From an uncultured Anaerolineaceae bacterium (GTDB lineage: Bacteria > Chloroflexota > Anaerolineae > Anaerolineales > Anaerolineaceae): a stretch of DNA of 12,897 nucleotides. A program made the translations under genes and the position numbers. The stretch lies in contig CALCNO010000039.1 in NCBI GenBank assembly GCA_937897615.1, positions 1-12,897 of the forward strand, read 5' to 3'. This document shows, piece after piece, positions 1 to 5,569 of this stretch (its first letter is position 1; the number at the start of each line of letters is the position of its first letter). Below the pieces are notes generated by a model, which saw nothing but the letters and a program-made list of their open reading frames with translations, was not told where the DNA came from and did no database searches.

Positions 1-938
1 GGGTCCAGCAGCAGCGCCAGGATTGTCATTTCCACGGCTGCGAACCACAGGTTGTAACGCACACTGGTGAGCGCCATAAAGCCAAAGCCCACATACCACA
101 CCCAGAGCAGAAACGGTGCCTTTGCCTTTGAAAAACTGGCCAGAATGGGGATTGCCAGTAGCAGCAAAAAGAAAATGTTCATTCGCCAGCCGGAGTTGAC
201 CGGAGCTTGCCATTCGATGCTGTACAGATGGATGGACTGGCTGTTGACCATTGAGAACATGCCCTTCCACACGCCGGGGCCATAATAATTGAGCAGGGTG
301 GCCAGCAGGGCGATGGCAGTAAATAAGAGCAACTTTTTTTTGTTCCCTTTGCCGAACAAGACTGCCGGAATTGCCAGCAAAAAGAGGATGATGAAGGAAC
401 CGTGCAGGTTGACCCATAAAAACGAGATCAGTGGCAGGCACCACAGCAGGCGGTTGTCCCTTTGCTGCCAGCGGGCCAGCGCCAGTAACGCCAGGCCAAA
501 GAGCGGAAGCACCAGCAGCTGCGGCTTGACCGACCAGGCGGATACGGTGGTGATGATGGACAAAAGCAGCACCACAGCGGAGGCTGCCTTGCCGGCGCCC
601 CAGTGCTTTAGGCTGCGCCAAAGCAGAAAATAGTAAAGTCCTAAACAGGCGGCAGACATCACGCTGATAAGCGTGATCCCACCGAGGTTGTACACTCCCA
701 GAAAGATCAACGAGGGCAGCCAGTACAGATACTGTGCCGGCTGTCCGTACTGTGTGTAGGTCATAAACTCGGTGGTGGGGATGGCGTGGGTGCGGATGAT
801 CTCCTGCCCGATGCGCATATAGGGCCAGAGGTCGTTGGGATACACCGGCACCACCACGTCGATCAGCAGCACGAGCATTATGACGGCGCTGATTAGCAGA
901 GCTGCCTGGGCGGAATCTTTTTGGAGAGCTTTTTTCAT
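1..938 (-). CDS. GT-C-like polytopic membrane protein, partial (3' end beyond window)
   Basis: Reading the minus strand from an ATG at 938 gives 312 uninterrupted residues that run off the window edge, so the C-terminus is missing. The product has about eight hydrophobic helices, the first at residues 12-32. An extracytoplasmic loop carries D36 and a segment around residues 43-66 resembling the 'G..I...G.IP.T..F.YT..G' signature of bacterial GT-C-like membrane proteins. Other family-like marks are KPQLL (138-142), WVNLHGSF (175-182), NYYGPGVW (217-224) and a late SVRYNLWFA (292-300). Proteins of this shape are usually annotated as putative lipid-linked-sugar glycosyltransferases or uncharacterised membrane proteins; substrate and activity cannot be read here. 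An AGAGG ribosome site (944-948 on the plus strand) precedes the start, and a TATAAT box lies just upstream. No soluble domain is visible in the part present. Confidence 0.82.
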   Translation of the reverse strand, partial: MKKALQKDSAQAALLISAVIMLVLLIDVVVPVYPNDLWPYMRIGQEIIRTHAIPTTEFMTYTQYGQPAQYLYWLPSLIFLGVYNLGGITLISVMSAACLGLYYFLLWRSLKHWGAGKAASAVVLLLSIITTVSAWSVKPQLLVLPLFGLALLALARWQQRDNRLLWCLPLISFLWVNLHGSFIILFLLAIPAVLFGKGNKKKLLLFTAIALLATLLNYYGPGVWKGMFSMVNSQSIHLYSIEWQAPVNSGWRMNIFFLLLLAIPILASFSKAKAPFLLWVWYVGFGFMALTSVRYNLWFAAVEMTILALLLD

Positions 939-954
939 TACAACCTCTTTCCCA

Positions 955-960
955 ATTATA
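955..960 (-). promoter_or_regulatory. -10 box for the GT-C-like gene
   Basis: Read on the minus strand this is a perfect TATAAT, 16 bases before the ATG at 938. The expected start of transcription, around 948, falls at the edge of the ribosome site and gives a leader of only about 10 bases. No convincing -35 hexamer is seen 16-18 bases upstream, so the call rests on the -10 match and its position. Confidence 0.4.
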
Positions 961-1029
961 GAAGCATTCGATGAAAACGCGGCGGCTTGGTTATGAACTA
1001 AACTGTGCATCAAGGTGAGGTGAGTGTGG

Positions 1030-1035
1030 CATAAT
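1030..1035 (+). promoter_or_regulatory. Candidate -10 box (CATAAT) for the DUF6429 gene
   Basis: CATAAT differs from the consensus at one base and lies 37 bases before the ATG at 1073, in the 134-base divergent gap. No good -35 is seen. It is the best candidate in that gap for the plus-strand gene, but a match this short could be chance. Confidence 0.3.
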
Positions 1036-1072
1036 CAAATTTGCAAAAAGCGGCGAGCGGAAAAGGAGTGCA

Positions 1073-1324
1073 ATGGAATATTCACAGGATAAGGTAGACG
1101 ATATGGTTTTGGCGCTTCTCCTTCTCACATCTTCCACGAATGAGTATGGCACGCGCGCCTGGAAAGGCCTGGACGTGAAGGTGCTTGATCGCCTGTACCA
1201 CAAAGGGTACATCAGCGACCCGCGCGAAAAAGGGCCCACGATGCAGTTATCGGAGCAGGGAGCAGCGCGTTCTCACGAATTATTTGCGGCGTATTTTGGG
1301 GTTGAAAAAGGCAGTGGTACCTAA
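1073..1324 (+). CDS. DUF6429 family protein
   Basis: An 83-residue soluble protein recognised by the run of family-like features DKVDDMVLALLLLT (6-19), RAWKGLDVKVLDRLYHKGYI (28-47), SDP (48-50) and a C-terminal segment ending LSEQGAARSHELF. This matches my memory of the DUF6429 pattern: a small two-part fold with an invariant-looking WKG..W/D..DRL..KG.I core. No biochemical role is known to me; the arrangement resembles a winged-helix-like domain, but DNA binding is not shown. The length is ordinary for the family. The start is supported by AAAGGAG about 5 bases before the ATG. It is divergent from the GT-C-like gene and sits 67 bases before the next membrane protein, which has its own candidate promoter. 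Confidence 0.85.
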   Translation: MEYSQDKVDDMVLALLLLTSSTNEYGTRAWKGLDVKVLDRLYHKGYISDPREKGPTMQLSEQGAARSHELFAAYFGVEKGSGT

Positions 1325-1339
1325 GAGCCGAATCGGATT

Positions 1340-1345
1340 TATAAT
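1340..1345 (+). promoter_or_regulatory. -10 box for the four-helix membrane protein gene
   Basis: A perfect TATAAT lies 46 bases before the ATG at 1392, between the stop of the DUF6429 gene and a strong ribosome site. The region 16-18 bases upstream has no recognisable -35. It suggests that the membrane protein gene can be transcribed on its own. Confidence 0.4.
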
Positions 1346-1391
1346 ACCTGTAATGTAAGATTGTGATTTTCCCTGAAGGAGGTATGCTCGC

Positions 1392-1820
1392 ATGAATGCT
1401 GAGACGGTATTAAAAAAGTTAAGGGTTTTTCTTTTGGCGTTTAGTATTTTCATCTTTGCCGGTGCCTTGTTTGAACTTGCCTTTCTTCATCACACCCGCG
1501 AGGAGCTACAACTGGTTCCATTTATTCTTGGGCCGCTTGGGATCATCCTGGCGGGGCTGATGATTATTAAGCCGACCAAAAAGATGCTGCAGGTGGTGCG
1601 CATTGGGATGTGGGTCATCCTGGTCGGCGGTGTAGTGGGGATGATCGTTCATGTTGCCGGTAACCTTGAATTCCTGGAAGGCGGGCGCACTACTGCCACC
1701 TTTGGACAGATCATCAACAATGCCTTTGGCGGGCGCAATCCCTTACTTGCCCCCGGCATCCTTTCCATGTCTGCCGTGGTTGCCCTGGCGGCGCTTTACA
1801 AGCATCCGGCTGAAAAATAA
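1392..1820 (+). CDS. Conserved four-helix membrane protein, function unknown
   Basis: A 142-residue protein with four likely membrane helices at about residues 12-31, 41-59, 67-90 and 117-136. Polar landmarks are E28, H33-H34 and an LVPF motif (41-44) at the start of helix 2, H87 with GNLEF (90-94) at the end of helix 3, and a PLLAPG motif (117-122) leading into helix 4, which ends at HP (138-139). I recall similar proteins in many bacteria as uncharacterised, with the same histidine and APG positions, but I know no function or DUF number. The AAGGAGG ribosome site (1376-1382) is one of the strongest in the window and fixes the start. The gene is followed directly by an intrinsic terminator, so it ends its transcription unit. 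Confidence 0.82.
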   Translation: MNAETVLKKLRVFLLAFSIFIFAGALFELAFLHHTREELQLVPFILGPLGIILAGLMIIKPTKKMLQVVRIGMWVILVGGVVGMIVHVAGNLEFLEGGRTTATFGQIINNAFGGRNPLLAPGILSMSAVVALAALYKHPAEK

Positions 1821-1830
1821 GAATCACCTG

Positions 1831-1868
1831 GCGCTCTCCGGGGAATAACTCTGGAGAGCGTTTTCTTT
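1831..1868 (+). terminator. Intrinsic terminator after the membrane protein gene
   Basis: An 8-base-pair stem, CGCTCTCC (1832-1839) with GGAGAGCG (1853-1860), encloses a 13-base loop and is followed at once by TTTTCTTT. It lies about 10 bases after the stop at 1820 and separates this unit from the VOC gene at 1904. Confidence 0.82.
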
Positions 1869-1885
1869 GTCATTAGTTACTTGCT

Positions 1886-1891
1886 TATACT
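1886..1891 (+). promoter_or_regulatory. Candidate -10 box (TATACT) for the 1904 VOC gene
   Basis: TATACT matches the consensus at five of six bases. Its last base is only 12 bases before the ATG at 1904, so transcription from it would give a leader of about 6 bases with no real ribosome site. It lies between the terminator and the gene, where a promoter is expected. No clear -35 is present. Confidence 0.33.
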
Positions 1892-1903
1892 GCAAGAGAA
1901 AAC

Positions 1904-2293
1904 ATGCAACTTAAATTCATGAGTGTGTTGGTAAACGATCAGGAGAAAGCGCTCGATTTTTACACGCGCGTGCTTGGATTCTCCAAGATGGCGGATCTTC
2001 CTATGGGAGAATACCGTTGGTTGACCGTTACTTCGCCGGATGGCATAGAAGGTGTTGAACTGGTATTGGAGCCTTTGGGGTTTGCACCGGCGCGCACATA
2101 CCAGCAGGCGCTCTTCGATGCCGGTATGCCGTTGATAGCGCTGATCACCCGCGATATTCACGCCGATTTTTCCCGGCTCAGCAAGCTTGGAGTGGTTTTC
2201 CGCGGCGAGCCGCGGCAGCAGGGGCTGATCTTCAACGTATTGTTCGAAGATACCTGCGGGAATTTGATCAATCTGGTACAGCCAATCGGCTGA
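1904..2293 (+). CDS. VOC family (glyoxalase/bleomycin-resistance fold) protein
   Basis: A 129-residue single VOC protein. The two beta-alpha-beta-beta-beta modules are visible: MSVLVNDQEKALDFYTRVLGF (6-26, first strand and helix), then YRWLTVTSP, GVELVLEP, and a second module ending DTCGNLINLVQP. The pattern SVLV.D...AL.FYT.VLGF with EYRWLTV.SP is that of a widespread VOC subfamily usually annotated as glyoxalase-like. The first metal-ligand histidine of classical glyoxalase I is replaced by methionine or serine in strand 1, so glyoxalase I activity should not be assumed. Substrate is unknown. There is only a weak AGAGA before the ATG. It is the first gene after a terminator and is followed after 21 bases by a small membrane protein, probably in one transcript. 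Confidence 0.88.
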   Translation: MQLKFMSVLVNDQEKALDFYTRVLGFSKMADLPMGEYRWLTVTSPDGIEGVELVLEPLGFAPARTYQQALFDAGMPLIALITRDIHADFSRLSKLGVVFRGEPRQQGLIFNVLFEDTCGNLINLVQPIG

Positions 2294-2314
2294 CCTTCTG
2301 ACAGCTGGTTTCGT

Positions 2315-2620
2315 ATGCGCACACGAGTAATTCTTCTGGTTGTTGCCGTAGTAATTGGTGTTGCGATCGCGTATGTGGATTCCCGTCCCAGCTGGGATGA
2401 TACTGCCATCACAGTGGGCAGCCTGGTGCTGTCCACGGGCCTGCTGGCTTTCTTTTCTCCCAAACAGCCGTGGATTTGGGCTTTGGCTGTGGGGATATGG
2501 ATTCCGCTTTTTGCCATTGCGGGCACGCATAATTATGGTGGGGTGATTGCGCTGGCCTTTGCTTTCCTTGGCGCTTATGGCGGCATGTTGCTCAGACGTG
2601 TAACGGGCACGGCAAAGTGA
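2315..2620 (+). CDS. Small four-helix membrane protein, function unknown
   Basis: A 101-residue protein, almost entirely hydrophobic, with likely helices at about 2-20, 30-48, 50-68 and 74-93. The first loop carries DSRPSWDDT (22-30), a motif I recall from small uncharacterised bacterial membrane proteins of this size. A PKQPW (49-53) turn and a GTHNYG (70-75) turn separate the later helices. The C-terminus is short and basic. No catalytic pattern is recognised. There is no clear ribosome site before the ATG, and the 21-base gap from the VOC gene suggests expression in the same transcript. An alternative reading frame through the same DNA (2355-2546) has no membrane-protein pattern and is a shadow. 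Confidence 0.75.
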   Translation: MRTRVILLVVAVVIGVAIAYVDSRPSWDDTAITVGSLVLSTGLLAFFSPKQPWIWALAVGIWIPLFAIAGTHNYGGVIALAFAFLGAYGGMLLRRVTGTAK

Positions 2621-2650
2621 TTTTTTCATCAGGTCTTTAGAGAGTGTGGA

Positions 2651-3343
2651 ATGAAAACCATTGGCTTGATCGGCGGCATGAGTTGGGAATCTTCCATCGA
2701 GTATTATCGGCTCATCAATGAGCAGGTGCGTGACCGCCTGGGAGGCAATCATTCTGCCAAAAGCGTTATGGTTTCGGTTGATTTTGCCGAAATTGAGGAG
2801 TTACAGCATCAAGGTCGGTGGGCAGAGGCGGCAGATCTTCTTGCTGCAGCCGCCAGAAACTTGGAACTGGCCGGCGCAGATTTTGTGGTTTTGTGTACCA
2901 ACACCATGCACAAGGTGGCGGAAGAAATACAAAACGCCATTCACATTCCCTTTTTGCATATTGCCGATGCGACTGCGCAGCCAATACTATCATCTGGGCT
3001 CCGCAATGTGGGTTTGCTGGGAACGCGCTTTACCATGGAAGAGAGTTTTTACAAGGAGCGTTTGAAGGAAAAATTTGGCCTCAATGTGCTCATCCCGGGC
3101 GAGGGTGACCGCGAGTTTGTACACCATGTGATCTACAACGAACTGGTCAAAGGGGTAATCAAAGAAACCTCCCGCGCCGAGTTCCTTAAAATCATCTCAA
3201 AGTTAGTAGAAAACGGCGCGCAGGGAGTGATCCTGGGTTGTACGGAGATTGGTTTACTGGTGAAGGCAGAGGATTGCAGCGTGCCGGTATTTGACACCAC
3301 CCAGCTCCATGCAAAAGCTGCCGTCGATTACGCACTCAATTAG
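2651..3343 (+). CDS. Aspartate/glutamate racemase family protein
   Basis: A 230-residue cofactor-independent amino-acid racemase of the Asp/Glu/hydantoin racemase superfamily, close to the usual length of about 230. The N-terminus KTIGLIGGMSWESS..YY is the family signature. The two catalytic cysteines are visible: C82 in VLCTNTMH (80-87) and C197 in LGCTEIGLL (195-203), one from each half of the pseudo-symmetric fold. These proteins invert an amino acid alpha-carbon by a two-base, thiol-based mechanism in the cytoplasm. The MSWES and CTNTMH context resembles the YgeA-like amino-acid racemase group, so aspartate specificity is not certain. Only a weak GAGAGTGTGGA sequence precedes the start, 30 bases after the previous gene. 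The next gene follows after 13 bases, so the two are very likely cotranscribed. Confidence 0.92.
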   Translation: MKTIGLIGGMSWESSIEYYRLINEQVRDRLGGNHSAKSVMVSVDFAEIEELQHQGRWAEAADLLAAAARNLELAGADFVVLCTNTMHKVAEEIQNAIHIPFLHIADATAQPILSSGLRNVGLLGTRFTMEESFYKERLKEKFGLNVLIPGEGDREFVHHVIYNELVKGVIKETSRAEFLKIISKLVENGAQGVILGCTEIGLLVKAEDCSVPVFDTTQLHAKAAVDYALN

Positions 3344-3356
3344 CGAAAGGAAAGAT

Positions 3357-3725
3357 ATGGAAACAAAAAAGCTAGCCGCAAAGACAATTGATGAGCACAT
3401 TCACACATTTGCGCCGGAAACCCAGGCGATCCTTGAAAAGGTGCGCCAGACCATTAAATCTGTCGCTCCGCAGGCCACTGAAGCAATCAGCTATGGCATT
3501 CCCACGTTTCGGCTGAACGGCAACCTGGTGCATTTTGCCGGATATGCTCACCATGTGGGGTTCTACCCCGGTTCAGAAGCGATTGAGGTCTTCCGCGAGG
3601 AGATCAAAGGGTACAAGACCTCCAGAGGGACGATTCAATTCCCGCTTGACAAGCCCATCCCATACGACCTGATCAAAAAGATCACCGAATTCCGGGTGAA
3701 ACAGAGTCTGCAAAAGAAAAAATAA
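3357..3725 (+). CDS. DUF1801 (YdhG-like) domain protein
   Basis: A 122-residue cytoplasmic protein of the DUF1801 / YdhG family, related in fold to CyaY-like alpha/beta proteins. The diagnostic core is present: APQATEAISYGIPTF (37-51), LVHFAGYAHHVGFYPGS (57-73), and KGYKTSRGTIQFPLDKPIP (84-102), then a C-terminal helix and a lysine-rich tail. The molecular role of the family is not established. I chose the ATG at 3357 because GAAAGGAAAG precedes it. An upstream in-frame ATG at 3291 would add 22 residues, overlap the racemase gene by 53 bases and lack a family-like sequence. The gene lies 13 bases after the racemase gene and probably shares its transcript. Confidence 0.9.
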   Translation: METKKLAAKTIDEHIHTFAPETQAILEKVRQTIKSVAPQATEAISYGIPTFRLNGNLVHFAGYAHHVGFYPGSEAIEVFREEIKGYKTSRGTIQFPLDKPIPYDLIKKITEFRVKQSLQKKK

Positions 3726-3759
3726 GCGTAGCGTTTGATATAACCGATAAGTCGCCATT

Positions 3760-3784
3760 TAATTGGACTAATTAAGTCCAATTA
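3760..3784. promoter_or_regulatory. 25-bp inverted repeat, candidate repressor operator
   Basis: Two perfect 10-base arms, TAATTGGACT (3760-3769) and AGTCCAATTA (3775-3784), flank a 5-base centre AATTA. The repeat ends two bases before a TATAAT box, so a bound protein would cover the -35 region. It is not followed by a T-run and lies upstream of a gene, so it is not a terminator. The GACT-N5-AGTC core and total length match the layout of the type 1 site of IscR, an Rrf2-family regulator, as I remember it. The outer bases differ, and no regulator gene is in the window, so the family assignment is a guess. Confidence 0.65.
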
Positions 3785-3786
3785 TG

Positions 3787-3792
3787 TATAAT
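3787..3792 (+). promoter_or_regulatory. -10 box of the 3829-5179 operon
   Basis: A perfect TATAAT lies 36 bases before the ATG at 3829, leaving a leader of about 30 bases that holds an AAAAGGAG ribosome site. A loose -35 candidate, TTGGAC (3763-3768, three of six bases), is 18 bases upstream and lies inside the left arm of the inverted repeat. Confidence 0.6.
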
Positions 3793-3828
3793 GATTTCAA
3801 ATCGGGTTTGCGCCCGAAAAGGAGAAAA

Positions 3829-4233
3829 ATGGCGATCAAAATCTTTGTGAATTTGCCGGTGAAGGACCTCAAGCGCAGCATGGAGTTCTTTGGCAGTCTG
3901 GGATTCTCTTTTAACAAACAATTTACAGATGAGAACGCTGCCTGCCTGGTCTTTGGTGAGGACAATTATGCCATGCTGCTCAGGGAGGAGTTTTTCAAGA
4001 CCTTCACAACGAAAGCCATTGCAGACACTGGCAAGTATGCCGAGGTGATCAACGCCTTGATGCTGGACAGCCGCGCAGCCGTGGACGAGATGGTGGATAA
4101 GGCTTTTGCGGCTGGGGCCGGAAAGTACCGCAATCCCGAAGACCTGGGGTTCATGTACTCGCGCAGTTTTGCCGACCCCGACGGGCATCTCTGGGAAGTT
4201 GGCTGGATGAATCCAGCTCACGTGCAAAAATAG
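3829..4233 (+). CDS. VOC family protein, lactoylglutathione-lyase-like
   Basis: A 134-residue VOC protein. Strand and helix 1 read KIFVNLPVKDLKRSMEFFGS and the first half continues LGFSFNKQFTDENAACLVFGED. The middle has EEFFKTFTTKAIADT, and the second module ends FMYSRSFADPDGHLWEVGWM. This full pattern belongs to a common VOC subgroup annotated as glyoxalase or lactoylglutathione lyase without biochemical support. The C-terminal D.DGHLWEV motif provides a histidine and glutamate typical of the metal site. The start at 3829 is chosen because AAAAGGAG lies 5 bases upstream; the in-frame ATG at 3784 overlaps the inverted repeat and would add 15 unlike residues. It is first in a three-gene run with gaps of only 12 and 10 bases. 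Confidence 0.9.
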   Translation: MAIKIFVNLPVKDLKRSMEFFGSLGFSFNKQFTDENAACLVFGEDNYAMLLREEFFKTFTTKAIADTGKYAEVINALMLDSRAAVDEMVDKAFAAGAGKYRNPEDLGFMYSRSFADPDGHLWEVGWMNPAHVQK

Positions 4234-4245
4234 CAGGGCTTTTCC

Positions 4246-4695
4246 ATGTCCGCGCTTTCATTTACGGCAAAAATTCTTAAAGATGACGGCTCAAATGCTA
4301 CGGGTGTGATCGTTCCACCTGAGGTTATTGAGCAACTGGGCATGGGTAAACGCCCTAAGGTCAAAGTCACTCTCAATGGCTATATCTACCGCACCACGGT
4401 GGGCGTTATGGGAGGCACCTTTCTCATCCCCCTGAGCGCGGAACGCCGTACGGCGGCCGGGGTGAAAGCAGGCGATGAACTGACCATCACCCTTGAAGCG
4501 GACACTGAACCGCGTGTTGTGGCGCTCACGGCAGATATGGAAAGAGCCTTACAACAGGCTGGCTTGCTGGAGAAGTTCAATGCGTTGGCGTTCTCGCACC
4601 GAAAAGAGTACGTTCGCTGGGTCGAAGAGGCCAAAGCCAGCGAGACCCGCCTGCGGCGTATTGAAAAAATGGTCGCGGATCTGGCGACAAAATAA
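4246..4695 (+). CDS. YdeI/OmpD-associated family protein with DUF1905 domain
   Basis: A 149-residue two-domain cytoplasmic protein. Residues about 5-86 form the DUF1905 beta-barrel-like domain, with TGVIVPPEVIEQLGMGKRP (19-37), VKVTLNGYIYRTTV (39-52), a PLSAERRTAAGVKAGDEL core and PRV (89-91). Residues about 95-146 form the YdeI/OmpD-associated helical part, with ERALQQAGLLEKFNALAFSHRKEYVRWVEEAK and the signature SETRLRRIEKMV. Members are often named bacteriocin-protection proteins by similarity; their molecular role is not known to me. There is no convincing ribosome site in the 12-base gap before the ATG, so translation may depend on coupling to the upstream VOC gene. It is the middle gene of the run 3829-5179. 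Confidence 0.9.
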   Translation: MSALSFTAKILKDDGSNATGVIVPPEVIEQLGMGKRPKVKVTLNGYIYRTTVGVMGGTFLIPLSAERRTAAGVKAGDELTITLEADTEPRVVALTADMERALQQAGLLEKFNALAFSHRKEYVRWVEEAKASETRLRRIEKMVADLATK

Positions 4696-4705
4696 CGGAG
4701 GCAGT

Positions 4706-5179
4706 ATGGCAAAGATCACCACTTTCTTGTGGTTTGACCGTGAGGCCGAAGACGCGGCCAGGTTCTACTGCTCGCTTTTCACAGGGGCGCAAATGGGGGG
4801 AATTCAGCGGTTTGGCAAGGACGCTCACGGGCCGGAAGGCAAGGTGATGACTGCCTCGTTTACCCTCTTTGGCCAGGAGTTTGTTGCCCTCAACGGCGGC
4901 CCGGAGTATCAGCACACGCCGGCCACCTCCTTTTTGATCCAGTGTGCCGACCAGACGGAGATTGACCGCTACTGGAATGCACTGACCGAAAAAGGAACGG
5001 CGCTACAGTGCGGCTGGGTCACTGACCGCTTTGGCGTTACCTGGCAAATTGTGCCGGCTATATTGTTTGATTTGATGAACGACCCGGACGCAGAGAAAGC
5101 TGGCCGGGTTACCCAGGCGATGCTCAAGATGGTCAAATTGGATATTGCCGAACTGCAGAGAGCTTATAACGGTTCGTGA
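4706..5179 (+). CDS. PhnB-like VOC protein (3-demethylubiquinone 3-methyltransferase-like domain)
   Basis: A 157-residue VOC protein of the group misnamed 3-demethylubiquinone-9 3-methyltransferase. The N-terminal KITTFLWFDREAEDAARFYCSLF (3-25) with FWFD/LWFD and A..FY..LF is diagnostic, followed by ASFTLFGQEFVALNGGPEY (50-68) and the C-terminal CGWVTDRFGVTWQIVP. The name does not mean methylation: there is no SAM-binding domain. Substrate unknown. Compared with typical members the loop before the CGW motif reads TALQCGW and lacks the usual extra glycines, which is a small oddity. CGGAGG lies 5 bases before the ATG at 4706; a longer in-frame reading from 4493 overlaps the YdeI-like gene out of frame and is rejected. 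It is the last gene of the run, 10 bases after the YdeI-like stop. Confidence 0.9.
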   Translation: MAKITTFLWFDREAEDAARFYCSLFTGAQMGGIQRFGKDAHGPEGKVMTASFTLFGQEFVALNGGPEYQHTPATSFLIQCADQTEIDRYWNALTEKGTALQCGWVTDRFGVTWQIVPAILFDLMNDPDAEKAGRVTQAMLKMVKLDIAELQRAYNGS

Positions 5180-5205
5180 TTTTGCATGGTCATGGGGGGA
5201 ATCCT

Positions 5206-5227
5206 GTGGAAAAAGTGATTTTTCCGC
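5206..5227 (+). terminator. Possible weak terminator hairpin
   Basis: GTGGAAAAA (5206-5214) pairs with TTTTTCCGC (5219-5227) around a GTGA tetraloop: 9 pairs with one G-T wobble. It lies 26 bases after the stop at 5179. The T-run is inside the 3' arm and is not followed by further Ts, so termination may be weak. Confidence 0.38.
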
Positions 5228-5370
5228 AGCGGTATATCTTTAGGCAGGTAGGAAAACCTGTAAACTGGTTGCGGCTGTCTGTGTTTTAGTCAGGGGGATT
5301 TGTGCAATAATGGTTAATCACTTTTAAGAGGCTGTGCCCCCGATGAAAATCAATGAACTGGAAAAAATGA

Positions 5371-5535
5371 GGGAACTTATCAGGCTATTGGGGCCGGTTG
5401 GTACGCTTAGCAAAGGCGGGTGTTCAGCAGGTGAAATTGGGAACAAGCAGTGAAAATGTTGCCTTGCAGAAACTTGCCAGTTCGCTTGGTTTTGAGCGTG
5501 CCTCAGAAAAAGCATGGTTCTCAAAGGAGTTGTAG
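5371..5535 (+). pseudogene. GNAT acetyltransferase relic (C-terminal fragment)
   Basis: The plus-strand frame from 5371 (just after an in-frame TGA) to TAG at 5533-5535 is open for 54 codons and reads like the end of a GNAT N-acetyltransferase. It has GYWGRLVRLAKAGVQQVKLG (residues 5-24, helix then strand), TSSENVALQKLASSLGFE (25-42, the N..A..L...LGF motif) and WFSKEL (49-54) at the terminus. There is no ATG in this frame, and the acetyl-CoA-binding part that should precede it is absent. Just upstream, in another frame, an ATG at 5343 opens a 36-codon reading frame starting MKINELEKMRELIRLLG, which may be the original N-terminus joined by a deletion and frameshift. The wider gap 5180-5569 holds nothing else that I recognise. 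A translated fragment is possible but unlikely. Confidence 0.62.
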
Positions 5536-5569
5536 TGCATGATCTTATGGATAGATTGGCTGGAATGAA

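Noticed and set aside
67..633. Two plus-strand open frames in the first 650 bases
   Set aside because: They lie antisense to the GT-C-like gene, whose minus-strand frame is open throughout and has membrane and family signatures. The plus-strand translations have none.
2600..2627. Possible terminator after the small membrane protein (CGTG...CACG then TTTTTT)
   Set aside because: The stem has four pairs and is separated from the T-run by about ten bases; the next gene follows after 30 bases and is probably in the same transcript.
1877..2752. A 291-codon minus-strand open frame
   Set aside because: It runs antisense across three well-supported plus-strand genes, has an erratic composition rich in H, Q, N and R, and shows no recognisable domain or ribosome site.
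3291..3356. Upstream start for the DUF1801 gene
   Set aside because: It would overlap the racemase gene and add 22 residues unlike the family, while the ATG at 3357 has a good ribosome site.
5343..5453. A 36-codon open frame starting MKINELEK as an independent small gene
   Set aside because: It overlaps the GNAT relic in another frame, its second half has no natural protein pattern, and the AGAGG is about 10 bases from the ATG. It is better explained as the old N-terminus of the relic.
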